Shown here piece after piece: positions 36,486 to 45,463 of a DNA stretch of 64,000 nucleotides. How positions within the stretch are numbered: position 1 is the stretch's first letter; every line of letters starts with the position of its first letter. Position numbers and translations under genes: made by a program. The notes under the pieces were generated by a model. That model saw nothing but the letters and a program-made list of their open reading frames with translations, was not told where the DNA came from and ran no database searches. This DNA comes from Paenibacillus lupini (GTDB lineage Bacteria > Bacillota > Bacilli > Paenibacillales > Paenibacillaceae): contig NZ_JAASRW010000004.1 in the NCBI RefSeq assembly GCF_011761355.1, forward strand, positions 485,866 through 549,865, given 5' to 3'.

Positions 36486-39400
36486 ATGTTGAAACGAAGT
36501 TTAGTGGCAATTCTGTGTGTGCTGCTCTTGATTGCCCCGCAGGCGGCATTCGCCTATAAGAATCCGGCATCGCTGCCAGACGAATGGGGACAATATGGAC
36601 TTGGCGACCCTTATGTGCTGAAGTTTAATGGTACCTATTATTTGTATGTGAGCACGAGAGATACTGATATCGGGGTCAAAGTGTGGAGCTCGCCAGACCT
36701 TGTCAACTGGAGCTATGGAGGATTGGCCGCAACAGATCCGGTTACGAAGGGAGCCTACGCTCCTGAAGTCGTTTATTGGAACGGATATTTCTACATGTAT
36801 ACCTCTCCTGCTGGCAAAGGTCATTACGTGCTGCGCAGCGAGAGCCCGACAGGTCCGTTTACAGTGCAGACGGGCAATTTGGGCCATTCGATCGATGGCA
36901 ACGTCTTTATTGACGATGATGGCAAGTGGTATTTCTATCATGCGAACGGAGCGGGAATTCTCGCGGCTACGATGCCTACGCCGACGACGATCGGCAACAG
37001 CGTCAATACAGGTGCCAGCATGAACGGTTGGACGGAAGGTTCTACATTGTTCAAGCGCAACGGCAAATACTATATGACGTATACCGGCAATCATGTATTC
37101 AGCAATGGCTATCGGGTCGACTACGCGGTCAGCACAAACCCGCTTACGGGATTCGTGCGTGATACGGATAACCCGATTCTGATCAGTACGGAAGGTCCGA
37201 CAGTCGGTCTCGGCCATAATACGGTCGTTGTTGGCCCGAACCTGGATGCCCGCTATATCATCTACCATAATCTCGAAGGACCGGGCATTGTCGGACCTCT
37301 TCGCCATATGGGGATGGACCGGATCGTGTTCAACGGGGATAAAATGTCGGTGCTCGGGCCAACGACAACCGAGCAGCCGGATCCGGAGATGCCAGATTTC
37401 GAGGACCGATTCAATGGCGCGGAACTCAGCCCGGCGTGGACGAATCCGGACAGTGGCAGCTGGAGTGTTGATTCCGGCCATCTGCGGCAGCAAACCGCCG
37501 GTACTAGCAGACTGGTGACCACTGCTACGACCGGAAGCAGCTATACGGCAGAATTTAACCTGCAGCTGGCTGAGTCCAGCGATACCGGCAGCCCGCGGCT
37601 TGGGGTCGTATTCTCCTACAAGGGCGATAACGATTTCGGCACAGCGCTGTTAGATCCAGCAAGCAATTCCTTGCAGACGCAGTTCCGGGTGAACGGCGCC
37701 GATCTGGGATGGGTGGCGAGCACACTTCCGGAAGGGTACGATTATACGAAGCTGCACAATATCCGGGTTGAGAAAGCAGGAGATACGTTCAAGATCTACG
37801 TCGACGGTATGCTGAAGCAGACGCGCAGCGTGATGCTTGACGGCGGCAGCATCGGTTATGTCACGGAGAATGCAAAGGCTAATTTCGGTTATGCTGCTTT
37901 CAGCAACGACGTGAATGGCAGCAGCGATTTTGACGCCGTGAAACCGGTTCCGGGTCAAGTCGAGGCCGTTCATTACCTGTCAGGCGGCGAAGGGGTCGGG
38001 TATCACGACCAGACACCTAGTACAATCGGCGATTACCGCGGAGAAGGTGTGGATACGGGCAAAGCAGATGACGGCACCTCACATATCACCGCTTTTGAGA
38101 AAGGCGAATGGCTTCAATACCGGCTGAACATCGCGGAAGCAGGCAAATACGATATCGATCTTTCTTATGCGGATGCAGCCCCGGGCAGCAAGGTACAGCT
38201 CACTCTGGATGGTGGACAGCCGCTGGGCGAGTTTGAGCTGGCAGGAGACACTGACGCTGCTGGTGCAGGATGGCAAACCGCACAGCTGAAAGGGGTAGGA
38301 CTGCCAGCAGGGGTTCATACCTTGAAGGTCGCTGCGGTATCGGGCACTATATCGCTGGATAAACTGACATTCCACCGGCACGTGGACGTTCCCGTTCTCT
38401 TTGATAACTTCGATGATGGACAGGATGACGGCTGGAAACGGTATGAAGGTTTCTGGAGCGTGAAGAGCGACATTGCCGAGGAGGAGGAGGCTTACGACGC
38501 TTATCATCCGATCCCTGGTGCGATTGGTACGGTCCACTATATCTCCGGCGGCGAAGGTGTCGGTTATCATGAAAATACACTCGAAAACATCGGCGGCCAG
38601 TACCGGGGAGATTCGGTCGACATACGCTCCAATCCGGTCGACGGCGGTTACAACGTCGGCTGGAACCAGACGGGCGAATGGCTGAAGTATAACATTGACG
38701 TAGCGGAAGCCGGTTCCTATAACGCAGAATTCAAAGTGGCTACTACGCTGGATGGAGGTCAGATCCGGCTGTGGCTGGACGATACGACGGATCTTACCGG
38801 CATCGTGGACATTCCGAAGACCGGTGACTGGAACATCTGGAATGTGGTGCAAAAATCCGGTGTTACACTCCCGGCAGGCAAGCATACGCTGAAAGCCGAG
38901 ACGGTCCGCGGAGAATTTGATTTTGCAGGTATAGCGCTGACGAGGATGGATCAGCCGATACCAGTACCCGGCGTTATCGAAGCCGAGCACTACAAGCCCG
39001 GCGGTGAAGGCATAGGCTACTATGATTTGACTCCTGCGAACATTGGGGGCAAATACCGCAGCGATAAGGTCGATATTCGATCCGCTGCATCCGGCGATCA
39101 GATCGTAGGCTGGAATCAAACAGGCGAATGGCTGAAGTACAACATCCGCATCGCGGAAGAGGGACTGTACGATCTCGACTTATGGGCAGCTACGACGTTT
39201 ACGGATGCAAAAGTCCGGCTATGGCTGGATGACACGACTGATTTGACAGGCGTACTAGGCGTTCCTGCTTCCGGCGACTGGAATAAGTGGAAGTCGGTGA
39301 CGAAATCCGGTATCCTGCTGCCGGCCGGCGATCATGAACTGAAGGTCGAAATTGTGAAAGGCGAGTTTGATATGACGAGACTGTCGCTCACCCAATTCGA

Positions 39401-40625
39401 TAAGCCGCACGTGCTGCCCGGTTTTATCCAGGCTGCTGATTATAAGGCAGGTGGGGAAGGTACGGGCTACCATGATCTTACTCCCGCTAACATCGGTACG
39501 GAATACCGGAATGAAGCGGTCGACATCCGCCGAAATGCGGGTGGCAGCTACAATGTGGGGTGGAACTCTACCGGCGAATGGCTGGCCTACAACGTAGATA
39601 TTGCCGAGGCCGGCGTGTACAACGTCGATTTCGTGACCGCTACATCGATGGACGGTGCGAAGGTCCGGCTGTGGCTCGACGGTGTAACCGATCTAACCGG
39701 TGAAGTCGATATTCCGAATTCCGTCACCTGGGAGAACTGGGCGACAACAACGAAGCAAGGCATCTATCTCCCGGCGGGCGCACATACCTTGAAGGTCGAA
39801 ACCGTTAAGGGTGAATTCGACTTCCAAGGAATACGGATTCATCAGAATCCAATCGAACCGAAGGTTGTTCATACCGGCGAATATCAGGCAGCGGTCGGCA
39901 GCTTCGCGAAGACGACGATCGGTGATGCTAATTGGTCGGATTACAGCGTGGAGTCCGATATCAAGCTGATTAGCGATTCCGGTGACGGGGGCATTTTGTT
40001 CCGTGCGAGCAACCCGGCTCATGGCAAGGAGCTGAATCAGAACAATGCGAACTTCGTGCAAGGATATGTCGCGTACCTGAACAATCAGGGCGTTCATCTC
40101 GGCAAGCTGAATTACAGCTGGTCCTATTTGACAGGGGCGCCGCTCGAGGTGAAGACAGGTGAATGGAAGCATGTAAAAGTCGTTGCGCAGGGTGCACGCA
40201 TCCAAGTGTATGTCGATGATATGAGTAAGCCGGTTATCGACTATACAGACACTAGCGGCAGTCCATTTACACACGGCAAGGTCGGCATGCGGACATTCAT
40301 GAATGAAACAAGCTATGATAATTTCACGGTTCTCCCTGCTTCCATTAACGCTCCTGCAATCGGTCAATTGCTGGATTTGTTTGGCTCAGCCGGACAGTTA
40401 GACGAGAAGATCCGGAAGCAGCTGGATAAGGAGCTTGAGCATGCAGCTGATGCGGTCAGCAAGAAGAAGCCGGACTGGAAGCAGGGGATCAAGCATCTGG
40501 AGAATTTGCTGAGTCAGCTGAATAAAGAGAAGAAGCAGGAAGAGGTTTCCGATCAAGCCAAGACAACGCTTAATCGGAGCGTTAACGCACTCATTGACGT
40601 GTGGAGCGAAAATCTGGGCAAGTAG
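36486..40625 (+). CDS. Secreted GH43 glycosidase with four CBM6-like modules
   Basis: A 1379-aa exported enzyme. After the signal peptide (1-~25) comes a GH43 five-blade propeller (~30-305) with the expected acidic triad positions in GLGDPYVLKF, SIDGNVFIDDDGK and WTEGSTLFKRNGKYYMTY. A jelly-roll domain (~310-485) is followed by four CBM6-like modules starting near 488, 675, 826 and 976 (each GGEG-GYHD...GEWLKYN...VRLWLDDTTDLTG in the last three). A second DUF1080/LamG-like domain (~1125-1290) and a helical C-terminal tail complete it. A short stub DDGWKRYEGFWSVKSD before module 2 looks like a truncated jelly-roll. It is probably an arabinan/xylan-type hydrolase, though GH43 specificities vary. 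AGGTG before ATG 36486 sets the start (a GTG at 36474 is in frame). Confidence 0.88.
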   Translation: MLKRSLVAILCVLLLIAPQAAFAYKNPASLPDEWGQYGLGDPYVLKFNGTYYLYVSTRDTDIGVKVWSSPDLVNWSYGGLAATDPVTKGAYAPEVVYWNGYFYMYTSPAGKGHYVLRSESPTGPFTVQTGNLGHSIDGNVFIDDDGKWYFYHANGAGILAATMPTPTTIGNSVNTGASMNGWTEGSTLFKRNGKYYMTYTGNHVFSNGYRVDYAVSTNPLTGFVRDTDNPILISTEGPTVGLGHNTVVVGPNLDARYIIYHNLEGPGIVGPLRHMGMDRIVFNGDKMSVLGPTTTEQPDPEMPDFEDRFNGAELSPAWTNPDSGSWSVDSGHLRQQTAGTSRLVTTATTGSSYTAEFNLQLAESSDTGSPRLGVVFSYKGDNDFGTALLDPASNSLQTQFRVNGADLGWVASTLPEGYDYTKLHNIRVEKAGDTFKIYVDGMLKQTRSVMLDGGSIGYVTENAKANFGYAAFSNDVNGSSDFDAVKPVPGQVEAVHYLSGGEGVGYHDQTPSTIGDYRGEGVDTGKADDGTSHITAFEKGEWLQYRLNIAEAGKYDIDLSYADAAPGSKVQLTLDGGQPLGEFELAGDTDAAGAGWQTAQLKGVGLPAGVHTLKVAAVSGTISLDKLTFHRHVDVPVLFDNFDDGQDDGWKRYEGFWSVKSDIAEEEEAYDAYHPIPGAIGTVHYISGGEGVGYHENTLENIGGQYRGDSVDIRSNPVDGGYNVGWNQTGEWLKYNIDVAEAGSYNAEFKVATTLDGGQIRLWLDDTTDLTGIVDIPKTGDWNIWNVVQKSGVTLPAGKHTLKAETVRGEFDFAGIALTRMDQPIPVPGVIEAEHYKPGGEGIGYYDLTPANIGGKYRSDKVDIRSAASGDQIVGWNQTGEWLKYNIRIAEEGLYDLDLWAATTFTDAKVRLWLDDTTDLTGVLGVPASGDWNKWKSVTKSGILLPAGDHELKVEIVKGEFDMTRLSLTQFDKPHVLPGFIQAADYKAGGEGTGYHDLTPANIGTEYRNEAVDIRRNAGGSYNVGWNSTGEWLAYNVDIAEAGVYNVDFVTATSMDGAKVRLWLDGVTDLTGEVDIPNSVTWENWATTTKQGIYLPAGAHTLKVETVKGEFDFQGIRIHQNPIEPKVVHTGEYQAAVGSFAKTTIGDANWSDYSVESDIKLISDSGDGGILFRASNPAHGKELNQNNANFVQGYVAYLNNQGVHLGKLNYSWSYLTGAPLEVKTGEWKHVKVVAQGARIQVYVDDMSKPVIDYTDTSGSPFTHGKVGMRTFMNETSYDNFTVLPASINAPAIGQLLDLFGSAGQLDEKIRKQLDKELEHAADAVSKKKPDWKQGIKHLENLLSQLNKEKKQEEVSDQAKTTLNRSVNALIDVWSENLGK

Positions 40626-40662
40626 CCGACAATGCCCATGCCAAGAGGCGTCTAACTAATAA

Positions 40663-40704
40663 GAACGTCCCTGTACCGAAGGAGCTTCGGTGCGGGGACG
40701 TTTT
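40663..40704 (+). terminator. Terminator after GH43 gene
   Basis: AACGTCCC-TACCGAA / TTCGGTG-GGGACGTT stem with TTTT. Confidence 0.88.
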
Positions 40705-40790
40705 GCGTTATTGAATAAGAAATTATGAAGGCAGTATATTTTCTCTCACCAACCGTTTTTCCTATTTTTGAACGAAATACAATCATTCAA

Positions 40791-40820
40791 TTGACATACC
40801 CTAGGGGGGTATTGTATAGT
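40791..40820 (+). promoter_or_regulatory. csoR promoter with CsoR operator
   Basis: TTGACA (40791-40796), an 18-nt spacer and TATAGT (40815-40820). The spacer holds TACCCTAGGGGGGTA (40797-40811), the pseudo-palindromic CsoR operator type, so apo-CsoR would block polymerase and copper would relieve it. Confidence 0.88.
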
Positions 40821-40864
40821 TCGGATGTGAGGTGATCATTTTGGTAAACCAAAAGGAAGCTGCA

Positions 40865-41182
40865 ATGAACGAAATCAATGATGTCTGCTGCTCTTCAGAT
40901 AACGAAAGAAAGAGTCATCATTCGGATAAAATGAAGGGGAGTTTAATCTCTCGGTTAAATCGAATTGAAGGACAAATTCGCGGAGTGAAAGCCATGATCG
41001 AACGCGATACTTATTGTGATGATGTGTTGAATCAAATCGCTGCAATTCAGTCGGCTTTAAACGGTGTAGGAAAACTGCTGCTCGAGGGCCATATGAAAAG
41101 TTGCGTGGTGGAGCGTATTCAGGCTGGGGAAAATGAAGTCATTGACGAGCTATTGATTACGGTAAATAAATTAATGAAATAA
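40865..41182 (+). CDS. csoR: Copper-sensing transcriptional repressor CsoR
   Basis: A 105-aa all-helical tetrameric repressor. The Cu(I) ligands Cys51, His76 and Cys80 have exactly the 25/4 spacing of B. subtilis CsoR (Cys45-His70-Cys74), which separates it from formaldehyde- or nickel-sensing relatives. ISRLNRIEGQIRGVKAMIE is the family core. AAGGAAG just before ATG 40865 is a good ribosome site; a TTG at 40841 with GAGGTGAT is an equally credible start and would add eight residues. It autoregulates through the operator at 40797 and is followed by copZ. Confidence 0.93.
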   Translation: MNEINDVCCSSDNERKSHHSDKMKGSLISRLNRIEGQIRGVKAMIERDTYCDDVLNQIAAIQSALNGVGKLLLEGHMKSCVVERIQAGENEVIDELLITVNKLMK

Positions 41183-41203
41183 TTTGACTTGGAGGGATTA
41201 TCA

Positions 41204-41407
41204 ATGAAACAAGTAATAATGAATGTTAACGGAATGTCTTGTCAACATTGTGTGAATTCTATTGAGAAAGCGATCAAAGAAATCGGAGGTTCTGCTCTTG
41301 TAGATCTGTCAAATAACAAAGTGACCGTGGAATATAACGAAAATAAATTATCCATGGATGATATTAAAACAGCGATTGAAGAACAAGGGTATGACGTTGT
41401 GGGTTAA
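41204..41407 (+). CDS. copZ: Copper chaperone CopZ
   Basis: A 67-aa heavy-metal-associated domain with the Cu(I)-binding loop GMSCQHC near the N-terminus and a ferredoxin-like beta-alpha-beta fold ending GYDVVG. It ferries Cu(I) to the ATPase encoded next. GGAGGG 7 nt before ATG 41204 sets the start (a TTG at 41189 is in frame). It is co-transcribed with csoR, then separated from copA by a terminator and a second CsoR operator. Confidence 0.93.
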   Translation: MKQVIMNVNGMSCQHCVNSIEKAIKEIGGSALVDLSNNKVTVEYNENKLSMDDIKTAIEEQGYDVVG

Positions 41408-41414
41408 ATAATCT

Positions 41415-41438
41415 GGCCACGCTGGTGGCCCTTTTTTT
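41415..41438 (+). terminator. Terminator between copZ and copA
   Basis: GGCCAC-GCTG-GTGGCC stem followed by seven T residues. Confidence 0.9.
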
Positions 41439-41449
41439 CACAAATTTTA

Positions 41450-41466
41450 ATACCCCCATGGGGTAT
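41450..41466 (+). promoter_or_regulatory. Second CsoR operator, upstream of copA
   Basis: ATACCCCCATGGGGTAT is a perfect palindrome of the CsoR type, directly before copA. It implies a separate copper-regulated promoter for copA after the copZ terminator. Confidence 0.85.
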
Positions 41467-41486
41467 ATATGAATAAGGGTGATAAA

Positions 41487-43922
41487 ATGATGCAAAGCAC
41501 TGAAGCACAGCAAAACAAGCAGGCAACATTGCAAATAACGGGCATGACATGCGCAGCATGTGCAAATCGAATAGAGAAAGGTTTAAATAAAATGGAGGGC
41601 GTTACCGGGGCAAATGTAAACTTTGCTCTTGAAAAAGCGTCTGTGACCTACAATCCGGATAAAGTGAGCCTCCCTCTAATTGAGAAGAAAATCCAGGATA
41701 TCGGCTACGATACTGTAAAAGAAGCTGTTGATTTTGACATTGGCGGCATGACTTGCGCTGCGTGTGCTGCGCGAATTGAGAAGGGGCTTAACAAAATGGC
41801 TGGCGTAACGAATGCGACCGTAAACCTGGCTTTAGAAACAGCTCGGGTCGAATATTTGCCGGCAGAAGTATCCACTTTAGATATCATGAAAAAAGTAGAG
41901 AAGATCGGATATACGGCAAAAGTTAAACAGGAGCGGCAAGGGACAGAAGACCATCGAAAAAAAGAAATTCAGGCGCAGCGAAAAAGGTTCTTGTTGTCGG
42001 CTGTCTTATCGCTGCCGCTGCTTTGGGCGATGGTTGGACATTTTTCATTTACGTCTTGGATCTGGGTGCCGGATTTGTTTATGAACCCTTGGTTCCAACT
42101 GCTGCTAGCTACTCCTGTTCAATTTATCATTGGTCGTACTTTTTATATGGGCGCATATAAAGCGCTTCGCGGAGGAACCGCCAATATGGATGTGCTTGTG
42201 GCCCTTGGTACATCGGCAGCCTATTTCTACAGTTTGTATTTGACGATAGACTGGTCCAACGAAGCACATGCTCATAACACGCCAGCCATGTATTATGAGA
42301 CCAGCGCGGTCCTCATTACGCTAATCGTCCTTGGAAAGTTGTTCGAAGCTTTAGCAAAAGGCCGGTCATCGGAAGCGATAAAATCGTTAATGGGCCTGCA
42401 AGCGAAAACGGCTTTAGTGATTCGAGAAGGGCAGGAAGTCGTTATTCCAATTGATGACGTGGCCGTGGGTGATGTTATCATCGTAAAGCCCGGCGAAAAA
42501 GTACCAGTTGACGGCATTGTATTGGAAGGCTCCTCCACGGTGGATGAATCTATGCTCACTGGTGAAAGCATGCCAATCAGCAAAAAGAAGGATGATTTTG
42601 TAAACGGGGCAACAATCAATAAAAACGGTATGCTTCGGATTCAAGCGGAAAGGGTCGGGAAAGAAACGGCCCTTGCTCAAATTATTAAAGTTGTTGAGCA
42701 GGCACAAGGATTAAAAGCCCCAATCCAACGTATAGCTGATGTCATATCAGGTACTTTTGTGCCAATTGTTGTTGGAATTGCAGTCGCCACTTTCTTGGTA
42801 TGGATTTTTATAATAGATCCTAACGATTTCGCCGGAGCTCTTGAAAAGGCTATTGCGGTACTTGTAATTGCATGCCCATGCGCACTTGGTTTAGCCACCC
42901 CAACTTCAATCATGGCGGGGTCTGGTCGCGCAGCAGAATTTGGTATCTTGTTTAAGAGCGGAGAACATCTGGAATCAACACAGAAATTAACCACAATTGT
43001 ATTGGACAAAACAGGTACAGTGACAAAAGGCAAACCTGAACTTACAGACATAATCGTTGCTTCATCCATTCCAGAAGAAGAGTTTCTTGCTTTCATAGCC
43101 TCTGCCGAGAAAAACTCAGAACATCCGCTTGCGGAGGCCATCGTTACTGGTGTACGGGAACGAAATATCGCTTTCTTAGAACCTGAAGCATTCGAAGCAG
43201 TTCCGGGATTTGGCATTCGTTCAGTTGCGAGTGGGAAAGAGGTGCTTATCGGAACACGTAAATGGATGGCCCATAATCAGATACAGGTAGATACGGCCAT
43301 TGAGCAAATGTCTGTGCTGGAAGAGTTGGGAAAAACGGCAATGCTGGTTGCCATTGACGGTCATTATTCCGGTCTAGTTGCCGTTGCCGATACCATCAAG
43401 GATAGTTCAAAGCGTGCAGTTGAGCGGCTCAAAGAGATGGGGCTTGAGGTGATCATGATTACTGGTGACAATGAACGAACAGCAAAGGCAATTGCCAATC
43501 AGGTTGGAATTGAGCATGTGCTTGCAGAGGTTTTGCCAGAAGGCAAGGCAGTAGAAATAAGGAAGCTGCAGCAGGCAGGCAAAAAAGTAGCCATGGTTGG
43601 CGACGGCATCAACGATGCCCCTGCACTGGCAACAGCCGATGTTGGTATGGCCATTGGTACGGGTACCGACGTGGCTATGGAAGCAGCTGATGTGACGCTG
43701 ATGCGTGGTGACTTGAACAGCATTCCGGATGCTATCTTGATAAGCCAGAAAACGATGACCAATATAAAGCAGAATCTTTTCTGGGCACTCACTTATAACG
43801 TGATCGGCATCCCGATTGCAGCGGCTGGCTTCTTGGCTCCGTGGCTAGCAGGGGCGGCGATGGCTTTCAGCTCCGTGTCTGTAGTGCTTAATGCACTCCG
43901 TTTGCAACGGGTAAAATTATAA
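41487..43922 (+). CDS. copA: Cu(I)-translocating P1B-type ATPase CopA
   Basis: An 811-aa membrane copper exporter. Two N-terminal metal-binding domains each carry GMTCAAC. The transmembrane CPC motif (IACPCALGLATP), actuator TGES, phosphorylation site DKTGT (Asp507), HP motif SEHPLAEA, ATP site MITGDNERTA, hinge GDGINDAPAL and the final MAFSSVSVVLNALRL helix are all present. An ATG at 41469 is in frame, but it lies within a few bases of where a promoter overlapping the operator would start transcription. AAGGGTG before ATG 41487 is preferred. It receives Cu(I) from CopZ. Confidence 0.95.
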   Translation: MMQSTEAQQNKQATLQITGMTCAACANRIEKGLNKMEGVTGANVNFALEKASVTYNPDKVSLPLIEKKIQDIGYDTVKEAVDFDIGGMTCAACAARIEKGLNKMAGVTNATVNLALETARVEYLPAEVSTLDIMKKVEKIGYTAKVKQERQGTEDHRKKEIQAQRKRFLLSAVLSLPLLWAMVGHFSFTSWIWVPDLFMNPWFQLLLATPVQFIIGRTFYMGAYKALRGGTANMDVLVALGTSAAYFYSLYLTIDWSNEAHAHNTPAMYYETSAVLITLIVLGKLFEALAKGRSSEAIKSLMGLQAKTALVIREGQEVVIPIDDVAVGDVIIVKPGEKVPVDGIVLEGSSTVDESMLTGESMPISKKKDDFVNGATINKNGMLRIQAERVGKETALAQIIKVVEQAQGLKAPIQRIADVISGTFVPIVVGIAVATFLVWIFIIDPNDFAGALEKAIAVLVIACPCALGLATPTSIMAGSGRAAEFGILFKSGEHLESTQKLTTIVLDKTGTVTKGKPELTDIIVASSIPEEEFLAFIASAEKNSEHPLAEAIVTGVRERNIAFLEPEAFEAVPGFGIRSVASGKEVLIGTRKWMAHNQIQVDTAIEQMSVLEELGKTAMLVAIDGHYSGLVAVADTIKDSSKRAVERLKEMGLEVIMITGDNERTAKAIANQVGIEHVLAEVLPEGKAVEIRKLQQAGKKVAMVGDGINDAPALATADVGMAIGTGTDVAMEAADVTLMRGDLNSIPDAILISQKTMTNIKQNLFWALTYNVIGIPIAAAGFLAPWLAGAAMAFSSVSVVLNALRLQRVKL

Positions 43923-43939
43923 GAGGGAGCGTGGATAGA

Positions 43940-44569
43940 TTGGCGTACAAGAAGTTTGCAGTTTCTCCGGGCTTCGAGGAAGGCGGCTCTCTCTTTAAGC
44001 CCGAACAACTCGCTATGCTTGGTTCCATAGTGGGTGCTGATGCTAAGATTGAACTAACCACTTTTAAGCAATTGTATGTAGAATTGGACGAAAACCTATT
44101 CGAAGCCGTACAAGACCAATTAAGACTGGCAGGTTTGGACATTCAACCAGCAGGATTCTATACCAAAAACTTAATTGCCTGCAATTTTTGCAGGGGAGCT
44201 GAAGACGCTGGTTTAAATCTGGCGAAAAGGTTGGATCAGGCTGTTGCCGGAAAAGAGGTACCAAGTCCATTAAAAATCGGATTTGCCGGATGTGCACTTG
44301 GTACGAGCGAACCTTTGCTAAAAGATATCTCAGTGATCAAAATGAATAAAGTTTACGATGTATATGTCGGTGGCGAAGCCAAGGGGATAAAAGCCCGTCT
44401 TGGACAGCTATTCGTTTCTAGCCTTCCTGAGGATCAAGTCATTCCCGTTGTTACTGGCCTGATTAAGGTTTTTCAAGAGCAGGGCAAAAAGAAAGAGAAG
44501 TTTTCGAAATTCGTACAACGTTTAACAATAGAAGAGTTACACAAAGTAACTGGTCATTGTTTTAATTAA
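43940..44569 (+). CDS. Nitrite/sulfite-reductase-fold protein lacking siroheme ligands, in copper cluster
   Basis: A 209-aa protein built like half of a nitrite/sulfite reductase: a ferredoxin-like half domain (1-~70) then the 4Fe-4S/siroheme-type domain. The canonical CxxxxxC...CxxxC ligand set is changed: the first pair is Cys81-N-F-Cys84 (CxxC) and the second motif is GCALGT with only Cys118, so the Cys bridging cluster and siroheme is missing. A further Cys lies at the extreme C-terminus. With its place 17 nt after copA, a metal-binding or thiol/redox role in copper handling is more likely than sulfite reduction. GAGGGAG points to the TTG at 43940; GTG 43931 is too close to it. Confidence 0.65.
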   Translation: MAYKKFAVSPGFEEGGSLFKPEQLAMLGSIVGADAKIELTTFKQLYVELDENLFEAVQDQLRLAGLDIQPAGFYTKNLIACNFCRGAEDAGLNLAKRLDQAVAGKEVPSPLKIGFAGCALGTSEPLLKDISVIKMNKVYDVYVGGEAKGIKARLGQLFVSSLPEDQVIPVVTGLIKVFQEQGKKKEKFSKFVQRLTIEELHKVTGHCFN

Positions 44570-44601
44570 TTACTCTGATAATCACTAGGAGGCTAATTGA
44601 A

Positions 44602-45144
44602 ATGAAAAGAACAACGATATTAATCATGATTGCAATCGTAATGATTGCAGTATTAAGCGCATGTGGAAAAAACGCGGTGAATTCCAATATGGAACATTCC
44701 GAAATGAACCATTCCGGTTCGGGTGAAGTACCCGCAGGTTTAAAAGAGGAAATAAACCCTACCTATAAAACTGGAAGTCAAGCTGTTATACAAGATGATC
44801 ACATGCCAGGGATGAAAGGTGCAACGGCAACGATTGTTGGGGCATATAAAACAACAGCGTATGTAGTGGATTATACGCCTACAAATGGCGGGGAAAAAGT
44901 AAACGATCATAAATGGGTAATCCAACAAGAAATAAAAGACGCCGGGGAAAAGGATCTGCAACCAGGTGCTCAAGTTATCCTTGATGCTGATCATATGCCT
45001 GGGATGAAGGGAGCAACAGGTGAGATTGTATCTGCTGAGAAAACTACTGTGTACATGGTTGATTACACACCAACAACTGGCGGAGCACCGGTAAAAAATC
45101 ATATGTGGGTAACGGAAAGTGAGTTGTCACCATTAGTAGAATGA
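44602..45144 (+). CDS. YdhK-family (DUF1541) copper-associated lipoprotein
   Basis: A 180-aa surface lipoprotein: lipobox LSACGK, then a Met/His-rich segment (MEHSEMNHSGSG) and two tandem ~65-aa repeats, each with DDHMPGMKGA or DADHMPGMKGA and ending in VVDYTP/MVDYTP and H-W. The His-Met-rich motifs are suited to Cu(I)/Ag(I) binding outside the membrane, fitting the upstream copA. AGGAGG precedes the ATG. The gap to the preceding gene is 32 nt with no terminator, so it probably shares the copA transcript. Confidence 0.85.
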   Translation: MKRTTILIMIAIVMIAVLSACGKNAVNSNMEHSEMNHSGSGEVPAGLKEEINPTYKTGSQAVIQDDHMPGMKGATATIVGAYKTTAYVVDYTPTNGGEKVNDHKWVIQQEIKDAGEKDLQPGAQVILDADHMPGMKGATGEIVSAEKTTVYMVDYTPTTGGAPVKNHMWVTESELSPLVE

Positions 45145-45188
45145 TTTACCGATGATGGATGGATAGCGTAATAAAAATAGATCTGTTG

Positions 45189-45222
45189 AAAATCCCGCTT
45201 CGTCAAAGGAGTGGGATTTTGT
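45189..45222 (+). terminator. Terminator after copper cluster
   Basis: AAAATCCC-CT...AG-GGGATTTT stem with a T-rich end. Confidence 0.8.
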
Positions 45223-45284
45223 TTGTGACTCTTTTTTAGTGCGCCAAGCATAGGAACCGATTACTATTGCATATTCCATAAGAC

Positions 45285-45328
45285 ACAACAGACAGCTGCC
45301 GATAATTAATAGGCCGCTGTCTTGTTGT
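45285..45328. other. Hairpin in 45.15-45.46 kb intergenic region
   Basis: ACAACA-GACAGC and GCTGTC-TGTTGT form a long imperfect stem around an AT-rich loop with no T-run. No gene is seen in the surrounding stretch. Confidence 0.45.
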
Positions 45329-45463
45329 TAAACGTGTGGGTAGGATAGCATAACTTATATGGAATAAACGGGAGGATCATATTAAACTGAGGTAGTTAAG
45401 AAAAAAATTGAGAAGGGAAAAAAAGGAGAGCTATTTAACAGCCAAAGGACTTTAGTTAGATCA

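Noticed and set aside
36501..37493. 330-codon minus-strand frame inside the GH43 gene
   Set aside because: It lies wholly antisense to a well-supported catalytic domain, gives an Arg/His/Ile-rich composition typical of reverse frames, and has no ribosome site.
38079..39119. 346-codon minus-strand frame across the CBM6-like modules
   Set aside because: It is antisense to repeated modules; its length reflects the repeat and codon bias of the real gene. No domain is recognisable.
36010..40751. Identical 15-nt direct repeats TATTTTCTCTCACCA at 36010 and 40737 flanking the GH43 gene
   Set aside because: One or two exact 15-mers are expected by chance in 64 kb, the sequence is AT-rich, and no other sign of insertion ends is seen.
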